Shown here one piece after another: positions 9,078 to 18,235 of a DNA stretch of 64,000 nucleotides. The notes beneath the pieces were generated by a model. It saw only the letters and a program-made list of their open reading frames with translations, was not told the origin of the DNA and did no database searches. This DNA comes from CAWKGC01 sp963849005. GTDB taxonomy: Bacteria > Pseudomonadota > Gammaproteobacteria > Burkholderiales > Usitatibacteraceae. The stretch lies in contig CAWKGC010000023.1 of assembly GCA_963849005.1 (NCBI GenBank), positions 124,001-188,000 on the forward strand. The letters run 5' to 3'. How positions within the stretch are numbered: the first letter of the stretch is position 1; each line of letters opens with the position of its first letter. The translations under genes and the position numbers were made by a program.

Positions 9078-11231
9078 ATGATCGCCCCCGACGTCCCCAC
9101 CCTTCCTGCCGAACTGCGCGAGCGACTCGAAGCGGGCCTGCGCGCCGCCTTCGGCGAAACGCTCGCGGACCTCCCGCTTCGCGCCTCGGGCCTGGCCGAA
9201 GGCGCCAGCCGCGCCGCGGGTCGCGACGAGGCGTGGCGGGGAGCGGTCGCCGTGGCCGAAGTCCTGCTCGCGCAAGGGGCCGACCCCGACACGATTGCCG
9301 CCGCGCTGGTGAGCCTTGCCGTCCCGGAAAAGGATCTCGACCTCGACGGCATCAAGGCGGCGTTCGGCCCGGAACTCGTCGACCTGCTCAAGGGCCTCGC
9401 CCGCGCCGGGCGCATCGACGCCCTGGCCCAGTCGGGCGCGGGCATCGATGCGGAACAATTGCGCAAGATGCTGCTGGCGATCGCGGAGGACGTGCGGGTG
9501 GTGCTGATCAAGCTCGCCGAGCGCGTCGTCTACCTGCGCTCGATCACCCGGGCCGACGAGGCGGTGCGGCGGGCGGCAGCAAAGCAGACCCTGGAATTGT
9601 TCGCGCCGCTGGCCAACCGCCTCGGCGTCTCCGGCATCAAATGGGAGCTGGAGGACTACTCCTTCCGCTTCATGGAGCCCGACCTCTACAAGCGCATCGC
9701 CACCGACCTGGACGAGAAGCGCGAGGGACGCGAGTCCTACATCGAACGGGTGATACAGGGGCTGCAGTCCGAGCTGCGGCAGGCCGGCATCGTCGGCTCG
9801 ATCACCGGGCGGCCGAAGCACATCTATTCCATCTGGAAGAAGATGCGCGCCAAGGAACTCGCCTTCGGGCAACTGCACGACATCCGGGCCGTGCGCGTGG
9901 TGGTGAAGACGGTGCGCGAGTGCTACACCGTGCTGGGCATCGTCCACGACCTCTGGACGCCGGTGGAAGGCGAGTTCGACGACTACATCGCGAGCCCGAA
10001 GGCCAATGGCTACCGCTCCCTGCATACCGCGGTGATCGGTCCCGACCGGCGCACGCTGGAGGTGCAGATCCGCACGGAGGAAATGCACCAGCACTCCGAG
10101 GAAGGGGTGGCCGCGCACTGGCGTTACAAGGAAGGCACGCGCACCGACCGCAAGTTCGATGCGCGCATCGCGTGGTTGAGGCAGGTCCTGGCGTGGAAGC
10201 AGGAACTGGTCGCGGGCGGCGGCGTGAGCGACAAGGTGCGCCAGGGCCTCTACGACGACGTGATCTACGTGCTCACGCCGCAGGGGCGGGTGATCGACCT
10301 GCCGGCGGGGGCCACGCCGGTGGATTTCGCCTATCACGTGCATACCGACCTGGGCCATCGCTGCCGCGGCGCCAAGGTCGACGGCCATATCGTCCCGCTC
10401 ACTGCCAAGCTCGCGAATGCGCAGCGGATCGAAATCCTGTCGGCCAAGCAGGGCGGCCCTTCGCGCGACTGGCTGAACCCGCAGGCCGGCTACCTCGCGA
10501 GCCCGCGGGCGCTGGCCAAGGTGCGCCACTGGTTCCGGCAGGAGGAATTCGACCGCGACGTGTCCGAGGGCAAGGGCCTGCTGGAAAAGGAACTCCAGCG
10601 CCTGGGCGCCACGGGAGAGCCGCACGACAAGGTTGCCACGGGATGCGGCTTCGCCAAGCTGGACGAGTTCCTTGCCGCGCTTTCGCGCAGCGAAGTGACG
10701 GCGCGCCAGATCGAGGTGGCCGTTCGTGGCGAAACGGCGCCCGCGCCCGGGCCGGAGTTCGTGCCGCGTCCCGCAACGCCCTCGAAGGGGGGCACGGGGG
10801 TGCTGGTGCTCGGCGTGAACAACATCGCCACGCTGGTGGCGAAATGCTGCAAGCCCGTGCCGCCCGATGCGATCGTCGGCTTCGTCACCCGCGGCCGCGG
10901 GGTAATGGTGCACCGGCTCGACTGCCCGAACATCACGCTGCTGCGGCCCGAGCAGCGAGAACGCCTCATGCCCGCCGACTGGGGCCAGACCGGCGAGGCC
11001 AGCTTCTTTGCCGAGGTTGAGGCCGTTGCGCTCGACCGGCAGGGGCTGCTTCGCGACATCTCGGAGGCGATCTCGCGCGAGCGCATCAACGTGACCGCGG
11101 TGAACACTGTTTCGCGCGGCGCCTATGCGTTCATGCGCTTCACGCTCCAGGTCGGGACGTCGGAGCACATCCAGCGCGTGCTCAGGCAGGTGGCCGAGGT
11201 GCCGGGCGTGGACACGGTGCGCCGATGCTGA
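9078..11231 (+). CDS. relA: (p)ppGpp synthetase RelA (hydrolase-dead type)
   Basis: The 717-residue protein makes the alarmone (p)ppGpp on amino-acid-starved ribosomes. Domains in order: an N-terminal HD-like domain (about residues 40-190) without the catalytic HDxxED residues; the synthetase domain, including HIYSIWKKM and EFDDYIASPKANGY; a TGS domain (YVLTPQGRVIDLPAGATPVD); the zinc-finger/helical region with the CCKP motif (AKCCKPVPPDAIVGF); and a C-terminal ACT domain (LDRQGLLRDISEAISRERIN). The EFDD tetrad is the ExDD signature of synthetase-only RelA rather than the RxKD of bifunctional SpoT enzymes. The gene is intact. A -10-like TACAAT lies at 9046-9051. Its stop overlaps the start of the next gene. 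Confidence 0.95.
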   Translation: MIAPDVPTLPAELRERLEAGLRAAFGETLADLPLRASGLAEGASRAAGRDEAWRGAVAVAEVLLAQGADPDTIAAALVSLAVPEKDLDLDGIKAAFGPELVDLLKGLARAGRIDALAQSGAGIDAEQLRKMLLAIAEDVRVVLIKLAERVVYLRSITRADEAVRRAAAKQTLELFAPLANRLGVSGIKWELEDYSFRFMEPDLYKRIATDLDEKREGRESYIERVIQGLQSELRQAGIVGSITGRPKHIYSIWKKMRAKELAFGQLHDIRAVRVVVKTVRECYTVLGIVHDLWTPVEGEFDDYIASPKANGYRSLHTAVIGPDRRTLEVQIRTEEMHQHSEEGVAAHWRYKEGTRTDRKFDARIAWLRQVLAWKQELVAGGGVSDKVRQGLYDDVIYVLTPQGRVIDLPAGATPVDFAYHVHTDLGHRCRGAKVDGHIVPLTAKLANAQRIEILSAKQGGPSRDWLNPQAGYLASPRALAKVRHWFRQEEFDRDVSEGKGLLEKELQRLGATGEPHDKVATGCGFAKLDEFLAALSRSEVTARQIEVAVRGETAPAPGPEFVPRPATPSKGGTGVLVLGVNNIATLVAKCCKPVPPDAIVGFVTRGRGVMVHRLDCPNITLLRPEQRERLMPADWGQTGEASFFAEVEAVALDRQGLLRDISEAISRERINVTAVNTVSRGAYAFMRFTLQVGTSEHIQRVLRQVAEVPGVDTVRRC

Positions 11232-12866
11232 CGCCGACCATCGAGCAGCTCGAGGCGCGCCTGAAGGAGCCGTTGTCCGTCTGGGAACGGATAGAGGCGC
11301 TGAACGTGCTGTCCGAGGCGCTCTACGAGAGAGATGCGGTGCGCGGCGCCGAGCTTGCCCACGAGGCGATACGGCTCTCGCGCGCGACGGAGAGCCCGGT
11401 GGGGGAGGCGCAGGGGCTCTACTGCCTCGGCCGCAACCTCTATGCGCAGGGCGATTACCCGGCAGTGTTCGAGACGCAGAACGACGCTCTGGCGATCTTC
11501 GGCCGGTTCGGCGACCGGACGGGAGAGGCGCGCTGCCAGAACCTGCTCGGGATCACCCACCGACAGCTTGCCGATTACGGCCAGGCGCTCACCTGCTACG
11601 ACGAGGCGCTGCGCCACTTCCGCGATGCCGGCGACCTGCTCTGGCAGGCGCGCGTGATGGCCAACATCGGCAACATCGAGATCACGCTCGGCAATTTCGA
11701 CACGGCGCTGGAGCTCTTCGAGCAGACGCTGCGCATGCGCCGCGAGATCAAGGACGACGAAGGCGCCGGCTTCGACCTGAACAACGCGGGCTTCGCCCAC
11801 ATCCAGAAGGCGCTTTCGCTGCGCAAGTCGGGCGACGCCGACGGCGCGCAACGCGAAGCCGAGACCGCGCTCGGCCTGCTCGACCGCGCCCTCGGCATTG
11901 CGCGCGCGCACGGCGCGAAACGCCTCGAGGCGTTCTGCCTGCAGACGATGGGCGAGGCCTACCAGGCGATGGCAAGGCCCGAGCGCGCGCTGGAACTGGT
12001 CGACCAGTTCCTCGCCACGGCCAAGGCCTGCAACGACCGCTTCATCGAGGCCTGCGGGCAGGCGTGCCTGGGCGAGATCCGCCACCAGATGGGCGAACAT
12101 CGCGCGGCCATTCCCACGCTCACCGAGGCTCTCGCTGCATTGGAGGCGTTGGGTGCGCTCGACGAGGTGTCGCGCGTGTTGCGCATCCTCGCCGACGCCT
12201 GCGAGGCCGACGGCCGTCTCGCCGAGGCCCTTGCGCACCTTCGGCGCGCAGGAGGAATCGACGCCGCGCTGCGCAGCGAGGTGGCGGAACGGCAGGCGCG
12301 GGTGCTCGCGGCGCAGGCGCCGCCTCGAGCAGGCGCGCAGCGAGACCGACCGCTACCGGCAGCTGGCACTCGAAGACGCGCTTACCGGGCTGGCCAACCG
12401 CCGCCAGCTCGACCTGAGGCTCGCGGAGTTGCTTGCCGAGGCCGAGAGCGACGGCACGGTCGTCACGGTGGCGCTTGCCGACGTCGACCATTTCAAGGGC
12501 ATCAACGACCGCTTCGGCCATGCCGCGGGCGACGAGGTGCTCAGGCGCGTGGGCGAGATCCTGCGCGGCCACACCCGCGGCGGCGACGTTGCCGGGCGCT
12601 ACGGGGGAGAGGAATTCGTCCTCGTGTTCCGCGGCCTCGACGTGCGCGCGGCCGCCGAGATCTGCGAGCGCATCCGCCGCGCCGTCGAACTGCATGGCTG
12701 GAAGGCCATCAATCCGATGATGCGCGTGACGCTTTCGATCGGACTGGCGTGCAGCGCCTCGATGCCGACTTCGCAGGGCATCCTCGATGCGGCCGACCAC
12801 TGGCTGTACGAGGCGAAGCACCACGGCCGCAACCAGGTACAGCCGGTCACCGTCGCGGCAACCTGA
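11225..12866 (+). CDS. Diguanylate cyclase with N-terminal TPR repeats (one frame break)
   Basis: The ATG lies inside the end of relA (ATGCTGA overlap), implying co-transcription and coupling. Residues 1-360 form TPR-type helical repeats, for example AQGLYCLGRNLYAQGDYPAV and ARVMANIGNIEITLGNFDTA. After a frame change near 12315 a short coiled segment leads to the GGDEF domain: LALEDALTGLANRRQLDLRL, ALADVDHFKGINDRFGHAAG and active site RYGGEEF. RGGD lies five residues before GGEEF, the position of the RxxD inhibitory site, so product inhibition by c-di-GMP is expected. No signal peptide or membrane helix, so the protein is cytoplasmic. The TPR part presumably senses a protein partner. Confidence 0.9.
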
Positions 12867-12927
12867 CAGCCGAGGCGTGCGCGGGGCCTGCTGTAACATG
12901 CGGCCTCACTTCAAGCGCGAGCCTGCC

Positions 12928-14123
12928 ATGCCCCCCGCCGTTTCCCGAATCGTCCTCAAGCCCGGTCGCGAGAAGTCGCTGCGCCACCGCCATCCCTGGG
13001 TGTTTTCCGGCGCCATCGCGAGCGTCGATGGCGCACCGGCCTCCGGCGACACGGTCGAGGTGCGGGACGCCAATGGCAGTTTCCTCGCGCTTGCCGCCTA
13101 CAGTCCCGAGTCGCAGATTCGCGCGCGCGCCTGGACGTATCGCGAGGCCGAAACCGTCGACGCCGGCTTCTTGCGGGAGCGGCTTGCTGCCGCGATCGGG
13201 AGGCGCTCGGCAATGCTCGATGCCGGCCATACCGCGTGCCGGCTGGTGCACGCCGAATCCGACGGCCTTCCGGGGCTGGTGGTCGATCGCTACGGCGAGG
13301 TGCTGGTGGTGCAGGTGCTCTCCGCGGGACCGGAGCGCTGGAAGGACGAGATCGTCGCGGCCCTTGCGTCGATCACCGGGCTCAAGACGATCTTCGAGCG
13401 CTCGGACGTCGAAGTGCGCACGCTTGAGGGCCTCGCGCCGCGCACCGGCGCCGATGCTCGGGGCCGCCCCGGGCCCGGTGGCGATCGTCGAGGACGCGAT
13501 CAGGTACGAGGTGAACGTCGTCAGCGGGCAGAAGACCGGCTTCTATCTCGACCAGCGCGACAACCGCCGCATCGTTCGCGACCTCGCCGCGGGCGCCGAG
13601 GTGCTCAATGCGTTCTGCTACACGGGAGGGTTTTCGCTCGCAGCGCTTGCCGGCGGGGCGAAAAGCGTGCTCTCGATCGACTCGTCCGAGGAGGCGATCG
13701 GCCAGGCCGGGACGGAACCTCGCGCTGAATGCGTTCGACAAGTCGCTTGCCGAGTTTCGCGATGCCGACGTGTTCGAGACCGTGCGCAAGCTTCGCGACC
13801 AGGGGCGCCAGTTCGACCTGGTCATCCTCGATCCCCCGAAGTTCGCGCCTACCGAGCGGCATGTGGAGAAGGCGGCGCGCGCCTACAAGGACGTGAACCT
13901 GTGGGCGTTCAAGCTGCTCCGGCCGGGCGGGCGGCTGGTGACGTTTTCATGCTCGGGCGCGGTGAGCCGGGACCTGTTCCAGAAGATCGTGGCGGGCGCC
14001 GCCGTAGACGCGGGAGTGGACGCGGCGATCGAAAGGCCGCTCGCCGCTTCTGCCGACCACCCCGTCTCCCTCACGTTTCCGGAAGGCGAGTACCTGAAGG
14101 GCTTGCAGATCCGCCGCGCCTAG
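12928..14123 (+). CDS. rlmI: Class I SAM-dependent rRNA methyltransferase, RlmI-like (two frame breaks)
   Basis: The protein has an N-terminal PUA domain (SRIVLKPGREKSLRHRHPWV, with FSGAIASVDG) followed by a Rossmann methyltransferase: QKTGFYLDQRDNRRIVRDLA, then EVLNAFCYTGGFSLAALAGG (motif I), LVILDPPKFAP (motif IV) and RLVTFSCSGAVS (motif VI). This arrangement is that of 23S rRNA m5C1962 methyltransferase RlmI/YccW. Frame changes occur near 13460 and 13715. Full length is about 398 residues, normal. An in-frame ATG at 12898 would add ten residues. The stop overlaps the convergent acetyltransferase gene by four bases. Which rRNA base is modified is inferred from the family. Confidence 0.88.
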
Positions 14124-14692
14124 CGGCGCGAACCCTTGCGCGGCAGCACCGAGCGCAAGTTGCGGCGCAGCGAATCGACGGCGGCCGCCTGCTGCGATTG
14201 CCACCACTCGGTGATCATGGTTTCCGGCGTGGCGGGCGACAGCTTCAGCTTCGCCTCGGTGTCGCTGCCGTCCATGACGATCTCCATGCCGTGCTTGCGC
14301 GCGAGATGCATCATCGCGCCGTTCTCGGCAAGACAGCGCACGTAGACTTCGCGATCGCCGAGCACGCGCAGGCGCTGGACGGCATGGGCGAACAGCGCAT
14401 TGCCGATGCCCTGGCCGCGCACCGGTTCGAGCAGGGACAGGCCGAGTTCCGCCATGCCCGGCCCGCGGGCGATGTGCACCAGGCCGAGGATGCGCAACTC
14501 GGCATTGCGGACCGCGTGGAATTCGTCACGGCTGAAGTCGAGGGATCTCACGAAGGCGCGCAGGCCCGCGTCGGCAAGCGACGAGCCGAAGCGCAGGCGC
14601 CGGTCCTCTGGCCCGAGGGCGAGGAAATGCCGCCCCAACGCGGCGCGGTCGTGCACGGTGAGGCGGCTGATAACGATCGAAATCTGGTTCAT
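14120..14692 (-). CDS. GNAT-family N-acetyltransferase, paralogue 1
   Basis: This intact protein of 190 residues has the GNAT fold. The N terminus has HDRAALGRHFLALGPEDRRL, a pattern shared with Pat-like acetyltransferase domains. The acetyl-CoA pyrophosphate loop is RGQGIGNALFAHA at about residues 92-104, and the following strand is GDREVYVRCLAENGAMMHLA. The C terminus carries a basic tail (LRRNLRSVLPRKGSRR). The substrate is unknown. The neighbouring gene encodes a close paralogue of identical length (roughly three quarters identical by eye), so this is a tandem duplication. Its stop overlaps the convergent rlmI-like gene. Confidence 0.88.
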   Translation of the reverse strand: MNQISIVISRLTVHDRAALGRHFLALGPEDRRLRFGSSLADAGLRAFVRSLDFSRDEFHAVRNAELRILGLVHIARGPGMAELGLSLLEPVRGQGIGNALFAHAVQRLRVLGDREVYVRCLAENGAMMHLARKHGMEIVMDGSDTEAKLKLSPATPETMITEWWQSQQAAAVDSLRRNLRSVLPRKGSRR

Positions 14693-14845
14693 GGACCTTC
14701 CTTTGCGCTACATCGCTACATATTGGGGCGCGCCTGCAGGGCCCACCATCCAATCTTCGCGCACCATTGTTACCGCCGTAGTGCAAGCAATGCGCGTGCC
14801 TCGGTCGGAGCGCGGCTGCCTGAGGGGGCGGCCGAACGGTTGCGC

Positions 14846-15418
14846 CTAGCGGCGGGGAGACTTGCGCGGGCGCGCCGCGCGCAGGTTGCGGCGCACGGAA
14901 TCGACGACCGCGGCCTGCTGGGAGCTCCACCATTCGGCGATCACGGTTTCCGGCGTGGCCGGCGGAAGTTTCAGCCGCGCTTCGCTGTCGGCGCCCGACA
15001 TCACGATCTCCATGCCGTGCCTTTGCGCCAGGTGCATCATCGCGGCGTTCTCGGCGAGGTAACGCATCTGGACCTCGCGATCGCCAAGCACGCGCAGGCG
15101 CTGCACTGCATGCGCGAACAACACGCCGCCAATTCCCTGGCCGCGCGCCGCTTCGATGACCGAGAGCCCGATTTCCGGGACGCCATGCCCGCGGGCGATG
15201 TGCACCACGCCGAGGATGCGCATCTCGGCGTCCCGTACCGCATGGAACTCGTCCCTGATGAAGCTCAGCGTTTTCGCGTAAGCCCGCAGTCCTGCGTCGG
15301 TCAATGCCGAGCCGAAGCGCAGGCGCCGGTCATCGGGACCGAGCGCGAGAAAATGCCGCACGAGCGCGGCGCGGTCGTGCATGGCAAGGCGGCTGACGGT
15401 GACGGGAATCGCTTTCAT
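14846..15418 (-). CDS. GNAT-family N-acetyltransferase, paralogue 2
   Basis: This is a second 190-residue GNAT protein, co-linear without gaps with the downstream copy: HDRAALVRHFLALGPDDRRL, RGQGIGGVLFAHAVQRLRVL and LAENAAMMHLAQRHGMEIVM. The C-terminal basic tail is also kept (RRNLRAARPRKSPRR). The two differ mainly in residues around the putative substrate pocket (SFIRDEF against DFSRDEF, and VPEIGLSVIEAA against MAELGLSLLEPV), which may mean divergence in substrate. The 5' regions of both genes share short blocks at matched spacing, so the duplication unit seems to have included the promoter. Substrate unknown. Confidence 0.88.
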   Translation of the reverse strand: MKAIPVTVSRLAMHDRAALVRHFLALGPDDRRLRFGSALTDAGLRAYAKTLSFIRDEFHAVRDAEMRILGVVHIARGHGVPEIGLSVIEAARGQGIGGVLFAHAVQRLRVLGDREVQMRYLAENAAMMHLAQRHGMEIVMSGADSEARLKLPPATPETVIAEWWSSQQAAVVDSVRRNLRAARPRKSPRR

Positions 15419-15690
15419 GTGGCTTGCCCTTTTGCGGCATTCTGGAGGACGCCTCTAGAGCACGCCACCTAATCTTCGGCTTCAATTGTTGCAAACCTGG
15501 GTGCAGGCAATCGGCATGCTGTACCTTGATGCCGGCGCAGCGACCATGGCAGGAGCGCCCCGGGGAGTATCCTGATGTCGCCCGCGCTTCCCAGGCGCAC
15601 CGATCGACGATGGACGGCGACCGGATGGGTGGGCTGCCGCCGGCAGCAGTGCGATCTTTCACCAGAATGATGATGATGACTCCCGACCCC

Positions 15691-16974
15691 ATGATTCACC
15701 GAACTGCCGCTGCCCTCGCTTGCCTGTTGTCGGCGGTGGCCCTTGCCACGACGGTCACGGCGGTCGCGCGCGCGAGCGACGACTTCGAGGCCGTATCCTC
15801 GCTGGCAGGAGCGGCGCTTGCACCGGCCGCGCTCTTGAAAGGACCGCTGCACACGGTGGCCGAGCCCGTGGCGCTGGACGGTTTCCTCGGTCGCTTCGTG
15901 ATGGAGTCGAAATTCGGCGCTTTCGCCATCACGGGCGTGAACATGCTGGGCGTGCGCGTGAACGAGCTGCAGGCGATCGAAGCGCTCAAGGAAGTGGAGA
16001 GCAGCCGCGCCTTCCAGGATTCGCTCGCGCGCGCCGCGCAGGCGCCGATCCAATTGGTGCAGAGCGCGGTGACCAATCCTTCGGGCACGATGGAGAACGT
16101 GGGCCAGGGCCTCGGCTCGGTGCTCGGGCGTGTCGGCTTCCTCGCCCGGTCGGGCGCGCAATCGGTGGCCGACGGCACCCGGAGCACCGCGGCGGCGGCG
16201 TCGGATTACTCGCAGGCGCCGGTCGGCGAAGCGCCGCCGCCGGCGTTCAACGGCGACCCGTTCGGTTTCAACAAGGCGCGGCGCGATTGGGCCAGGCAGC
16301 TCAACATCGACCCTTACACGTCCAATCCGGTGCTGCGGCCGCTACTCGACAAGGCATCGTCGGCCAGCTTTGCCGGGAGCTTCGCGATCAACACGGCCCT
16401 CAGCGCCGTCTCGATGGGCGCGAACCTCGTCGTCGGATTCGACACCGACGTTCGCGATGCGGTGTGGAACCTGCCGCCGGTCGATCTCGCGAGGCAGAAC
16501 GAGGCGCAACTCCTGGCGCTCGGCGTGAGCGGACGCACGACCCGCGATTTCCTGCGCAATCGCTGGTTTACGCCTTCCCTGCAAACTGCGCTCGTCGCCG
16601 GCCTGGCGAAGATCGGCAAGGTTCCCGGCCTGGAGTCCGTGATCGGGGTGGCATCCCGGGTGCAGGGCGAGGTCCGCGTCCGGTTCCTGGTGGAATCGGT
16701 GCGCATGTTCGGCACGTTCCACGCGAATAACGCAGCCCTCGCCAAGCTCCGCATGAGCGGCATGGTGCCGGTGGGCGTCGCGAAGGACGGTACGCTGGTG
16801 ATCGCAGCCGCGACCGACTATGTCCCTTGGGACAAGGCCACTGCGGAATTCATTGGTCGCGAAGAACTCAAGGGAAAGCGGCGCAGCCTGCTGGCGGCCG
16901 GCGGCGCGAGTGACCGGGCGAAGCAGGAGCTCGGCAAGGCAGGCTGGACGCTGCGCACCGGATTGCGGCCGTGA
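15691..16974 (+). CDS. Exported protein of unknown family
   Basis: The product is about 427 residues with an N-terminal signal peptide (MIHRTAAALACLLSAVALAT followed by TVTAVARASDD). The start is uncertain: in-frame ATGs at 15667-15676 would add up to eight residues, and no strong ribosome site marks either. The mature protein is mostly helical by composition, with an early block FGAFAITGVNMLGVRVNELQ and a central block DPFGFNKARRDWARQLNIDP, YTSNPVLRPLLDKASSASFA, then SGRTTRDFLRNRWFTPSLQ. The C-terminal part is basic (EELKGKRRSLLAAGG). I do not recognise the family. It is probably periplasmic or surface-associated. The gene is intact and monocistronic, ahead of tRNA-Val. Confidence 0.8.
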   Translation: MIHRTAAALACLLSAVALATTVTAVARASDDFEAVSSLAGAALAPAALLKGPLHTVAEPVALDGFLGRFVMESKFGAFAITGVNMLGVRVNELQAIEALKEVESSRAFQDSLARAAQAPIQLVQSAVTNPSGTMENVGQGLGSVLGRVGFLARSGAQSVADGTRSTAAAASDYSQAPVGEAPPPAFNGDPFGFNKARRDWARQLNIDPYTSNPVLRPLLDKASSASFAGSFAINTALSAVSMGANLVVGFDTDVRDAVWNLPPVDLARQNEAQLLALGVSGRTTRDFLRNRWFTPSLQTALVAGLAKIGKVPGLESVIGVASRVQGEVRVRFLVESVRMFGTFHANNAALAKLRMSGMVPVGVAKDGTLVIAAATDYVPWDKATAEFIGREELKGKRRSLLAAGGASDRAKQELGKAGWTLRTGLRP

Positions 16975-17172
16975 TCGTGCAGTCGACACTTCGGCGGGAG
17001 GCAGCCTTGCCGCTGTCGATCCTTGTCCTTGCAAGCTACCTGCCGGGCAGGTTGACCGCCGGTCGCCCGGTTGCGCAGCCCAAGTCATGGGTCCGCGGCG
17101 CCAGGCGGCGCGGCAGAGTCCGCCACGGCGTCTGATCGACTCGCCGGTCGTCGCCGGCGTTTCTCCGAAAGT

Positions 17173-17201
17173 TGAAACACGGGGCTCCTTCAGCTAGAAT
17201 C
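17173..17201 (+). promoter_or_regulatory. Sigma-70-type promoter of tRNA-Val
   Basis: A -35 element TTGAAA (17173-17178) and a -10 element TAGAAT (17196-17201) are separated by 17 bases, and the tRNA begins 16 bases after the -10 box. Both position and spacing fit a housekeeping promoter. Confidence 0.75.
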
Positions 17202-17216
17202 CACGTTCGTTTTTGC

Positions 17217-17293
17217 AGGCGCGTAGCTCAGCTGGTTAGAGCACCACCTTGACATGGTGGGGGTCGTTGGTTCGAGTCCAATCGCGCCTACCA
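17217..17293 (+). tRNA. tRNA-Val (GAC)
   Basis: A complete 77-nt cloverleaf including an encoded CCA end. The acceptor strand AGGCGCG pairs with CGCGCCT, the D-arm is GCTCAGCTGGTTAGAGC, the anticodon stem CCACC/GGTGG encloses loop TTGACAT with anticodon GAC, and the T-arm is GTTGGTTCGAGTCCAAT. It reads GUC/GUU valine codons. Confidence 0.96.
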
Positions 17294-17340
17294 ATGCCCC
17301 GCAGTTCCCGCTCGCCGTCAGCCAAGATTCCGACGTGGCA

Positions 17341-18066
17341 ATGATCCGATCCTTCGAATGGCGCGCGCTCCCATCGATGCTGCTCGCGCTTGCCGCATTC
17401 GCCGGCGAAGCGCGCGCGCAGGGCAATCAGCAATACCTTCCCGGCGGCTCCTACCGCGACTCGTGCACCAACATCTCGGTGCGACAGAATCGCATCAGCG
17501 GCCTCATGCTCTTTGCAACCTGCACGGACCGCCATGGCGTGCCGATCCAGAGTTCGATCGATCTTCCGTGCGCGTCGGCCGAGAACGACAACGGGCGGCT
17601 GAAGTGCGAGTACAGCGGGGGCGAGCGCGATTCGTGGGCCGGCCCGCCGGCTCCCCCTGGGTCGTATCGCAATTCCTGCGAGAGTGTTTCCGTTCGCTCC
17701 GACCGCAACGGCAGGCCGGTCCTCATTGCCTACTGCACCGACCGCCGCGGCAACGTGATGCAGTCCTCGCTCTTCCTGCCCTGCGAAGGCAATGTCTCCA
17801 ATGACGACGGCCGGCTCTCCTGCGAAGGGTTCGCGCCGGGCCCGGCCATCGTTGCGCTGCCGCATGGGCAATCAGCCGGCCAGCCGCCCCCGGGCACCTA
17901 CCTGCGTTCGTGCATGGATGTCGTGGCGCAATACCAGGCGGGCGGGCGCGGCGTCCTGCATGCGACTTGCAGCGATCGCAACGGGCGCTACACGCAAAGC
18001 TCGCTTTACCTGCCGTGCGGCGGGACGATCGAGAACGACAACGGCCACCTGCGCTGCGGCAACTGA
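17341..18066 (+). CDS. Exported triple CVNH (cyanovirin-N homology) domain protein
   Basis: The product is 241 residues: a signal peptide (SMLLALAAFAGEARAQ) and three tandem modules of about 55-65 residues. Each has the cyanovirin-N pattern of GSYRDSC near the start, a central ATC or AYC strand followed by DRxG, then a QSSIDLPC-type strand and a final NDNGRLKC or NDNGHLRC. The paired cysteines at matching positions in all three repeats suggest one disulfide per module. CVNH proteins are small lectins, known from cyanobacteria, fungi and some bacteria, that bind high-mannose glycans. The sugar here is not predictable. It begins 48 nt after tRNA-Val. Confidence 0.85.
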   Translation: MIRSFEWRALPSMLLALAAFAGEARAQGNQQYLPGGSYRDSCTNISVRQNRISGLMLFATCTDRHGVPIQSSIDLPCASAENDNGRLKCEYSGGERDSWAGPPAPPGSYRNSCESVSVRSDRNGRPVLIAYCTDRRGNVMQSSLFLPCEGNVSNDDGRLSCEGFAPGPAIVALPHGQSAGQPPPGTYLRSCMDVVAQYQAGGRGVLHATCSDRNGRYTQSSLYLPCGGTIENDNGHLRCGN

Positions 18067-18084
18067 GCGCAGAAGGCGATTTGC

Positions 18085-18090
18085 TATACT
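18085..18090 (+). promoter_or_regulatory. -10-like element of the thrS leader transcript
   Basis: TATACT is preceded by TTGC, upstream of the leader ORF. No convincing -35 box is seen at 17 bases, so the call rests on the -10 and on position. Confidence 0.4.
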
Positions 18091-18152
18091 CGCGGCATCG
18101 CAGTCCGGGCCATCCGGCCGGCTGCCGGAAAAGCGAGAGAAAGGGCTGGAAC

Positions 18153-18200
18153 ATGGTTATGAGACCGCCGACTAGAAGCTCCAACGAGGGACGACGCTAG
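18153..18200 (+). CDS. Leader peptide ORF upstream of thrS (15 codons)
   Basis: This short ORF encodes MVMRPPTRSSNEGRR and ends at TAG 18200, only 13 bases before two mutually exclusive hairpins. It contains rare-looking AGA and CGA arginine codons, a CCG-CCG proline pair and one threonine codon (ACT). A weak ribosome site (AAGGG) lies about eight bases upstream. Its position suggests ribosome-mediated attenuation of thrS, but a single Thr codon is thin support for classical threonine-codon stalling. The ORF could equally act through Pro or Arg codons, or the RNA itself could be the sensor. Confidence 0.5.
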   Translation: MVMRPPTRSSNEGRR

Positions 18201-18213
18201 GTCGGGCCCAGGC

Positions 18214-18235
18214 CTTTTTCGATTCACGGAAAAAG
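18214..18235 (+). promoter_or_regulatory. Candidate antiterminator hairpin, thrS leader
   Basis: CTTTTTC (18214-18220) can pair with GAAAAAG (18229-18235) around an eight-base loop. The 3' arm shares six bases with the 5' arm of the downstream terminator hairpin, so the two structures exclude one another. This overlap is the arrangement expected of an attenuator. Confidence 0.55.

Noticed and set aside
14700..14845. A small gene between the two acetyltransferases
   Set aside because: Only non-conserved short ORFs; the stretch resembles the leader upstream of the second copy and is better read as promoter region.
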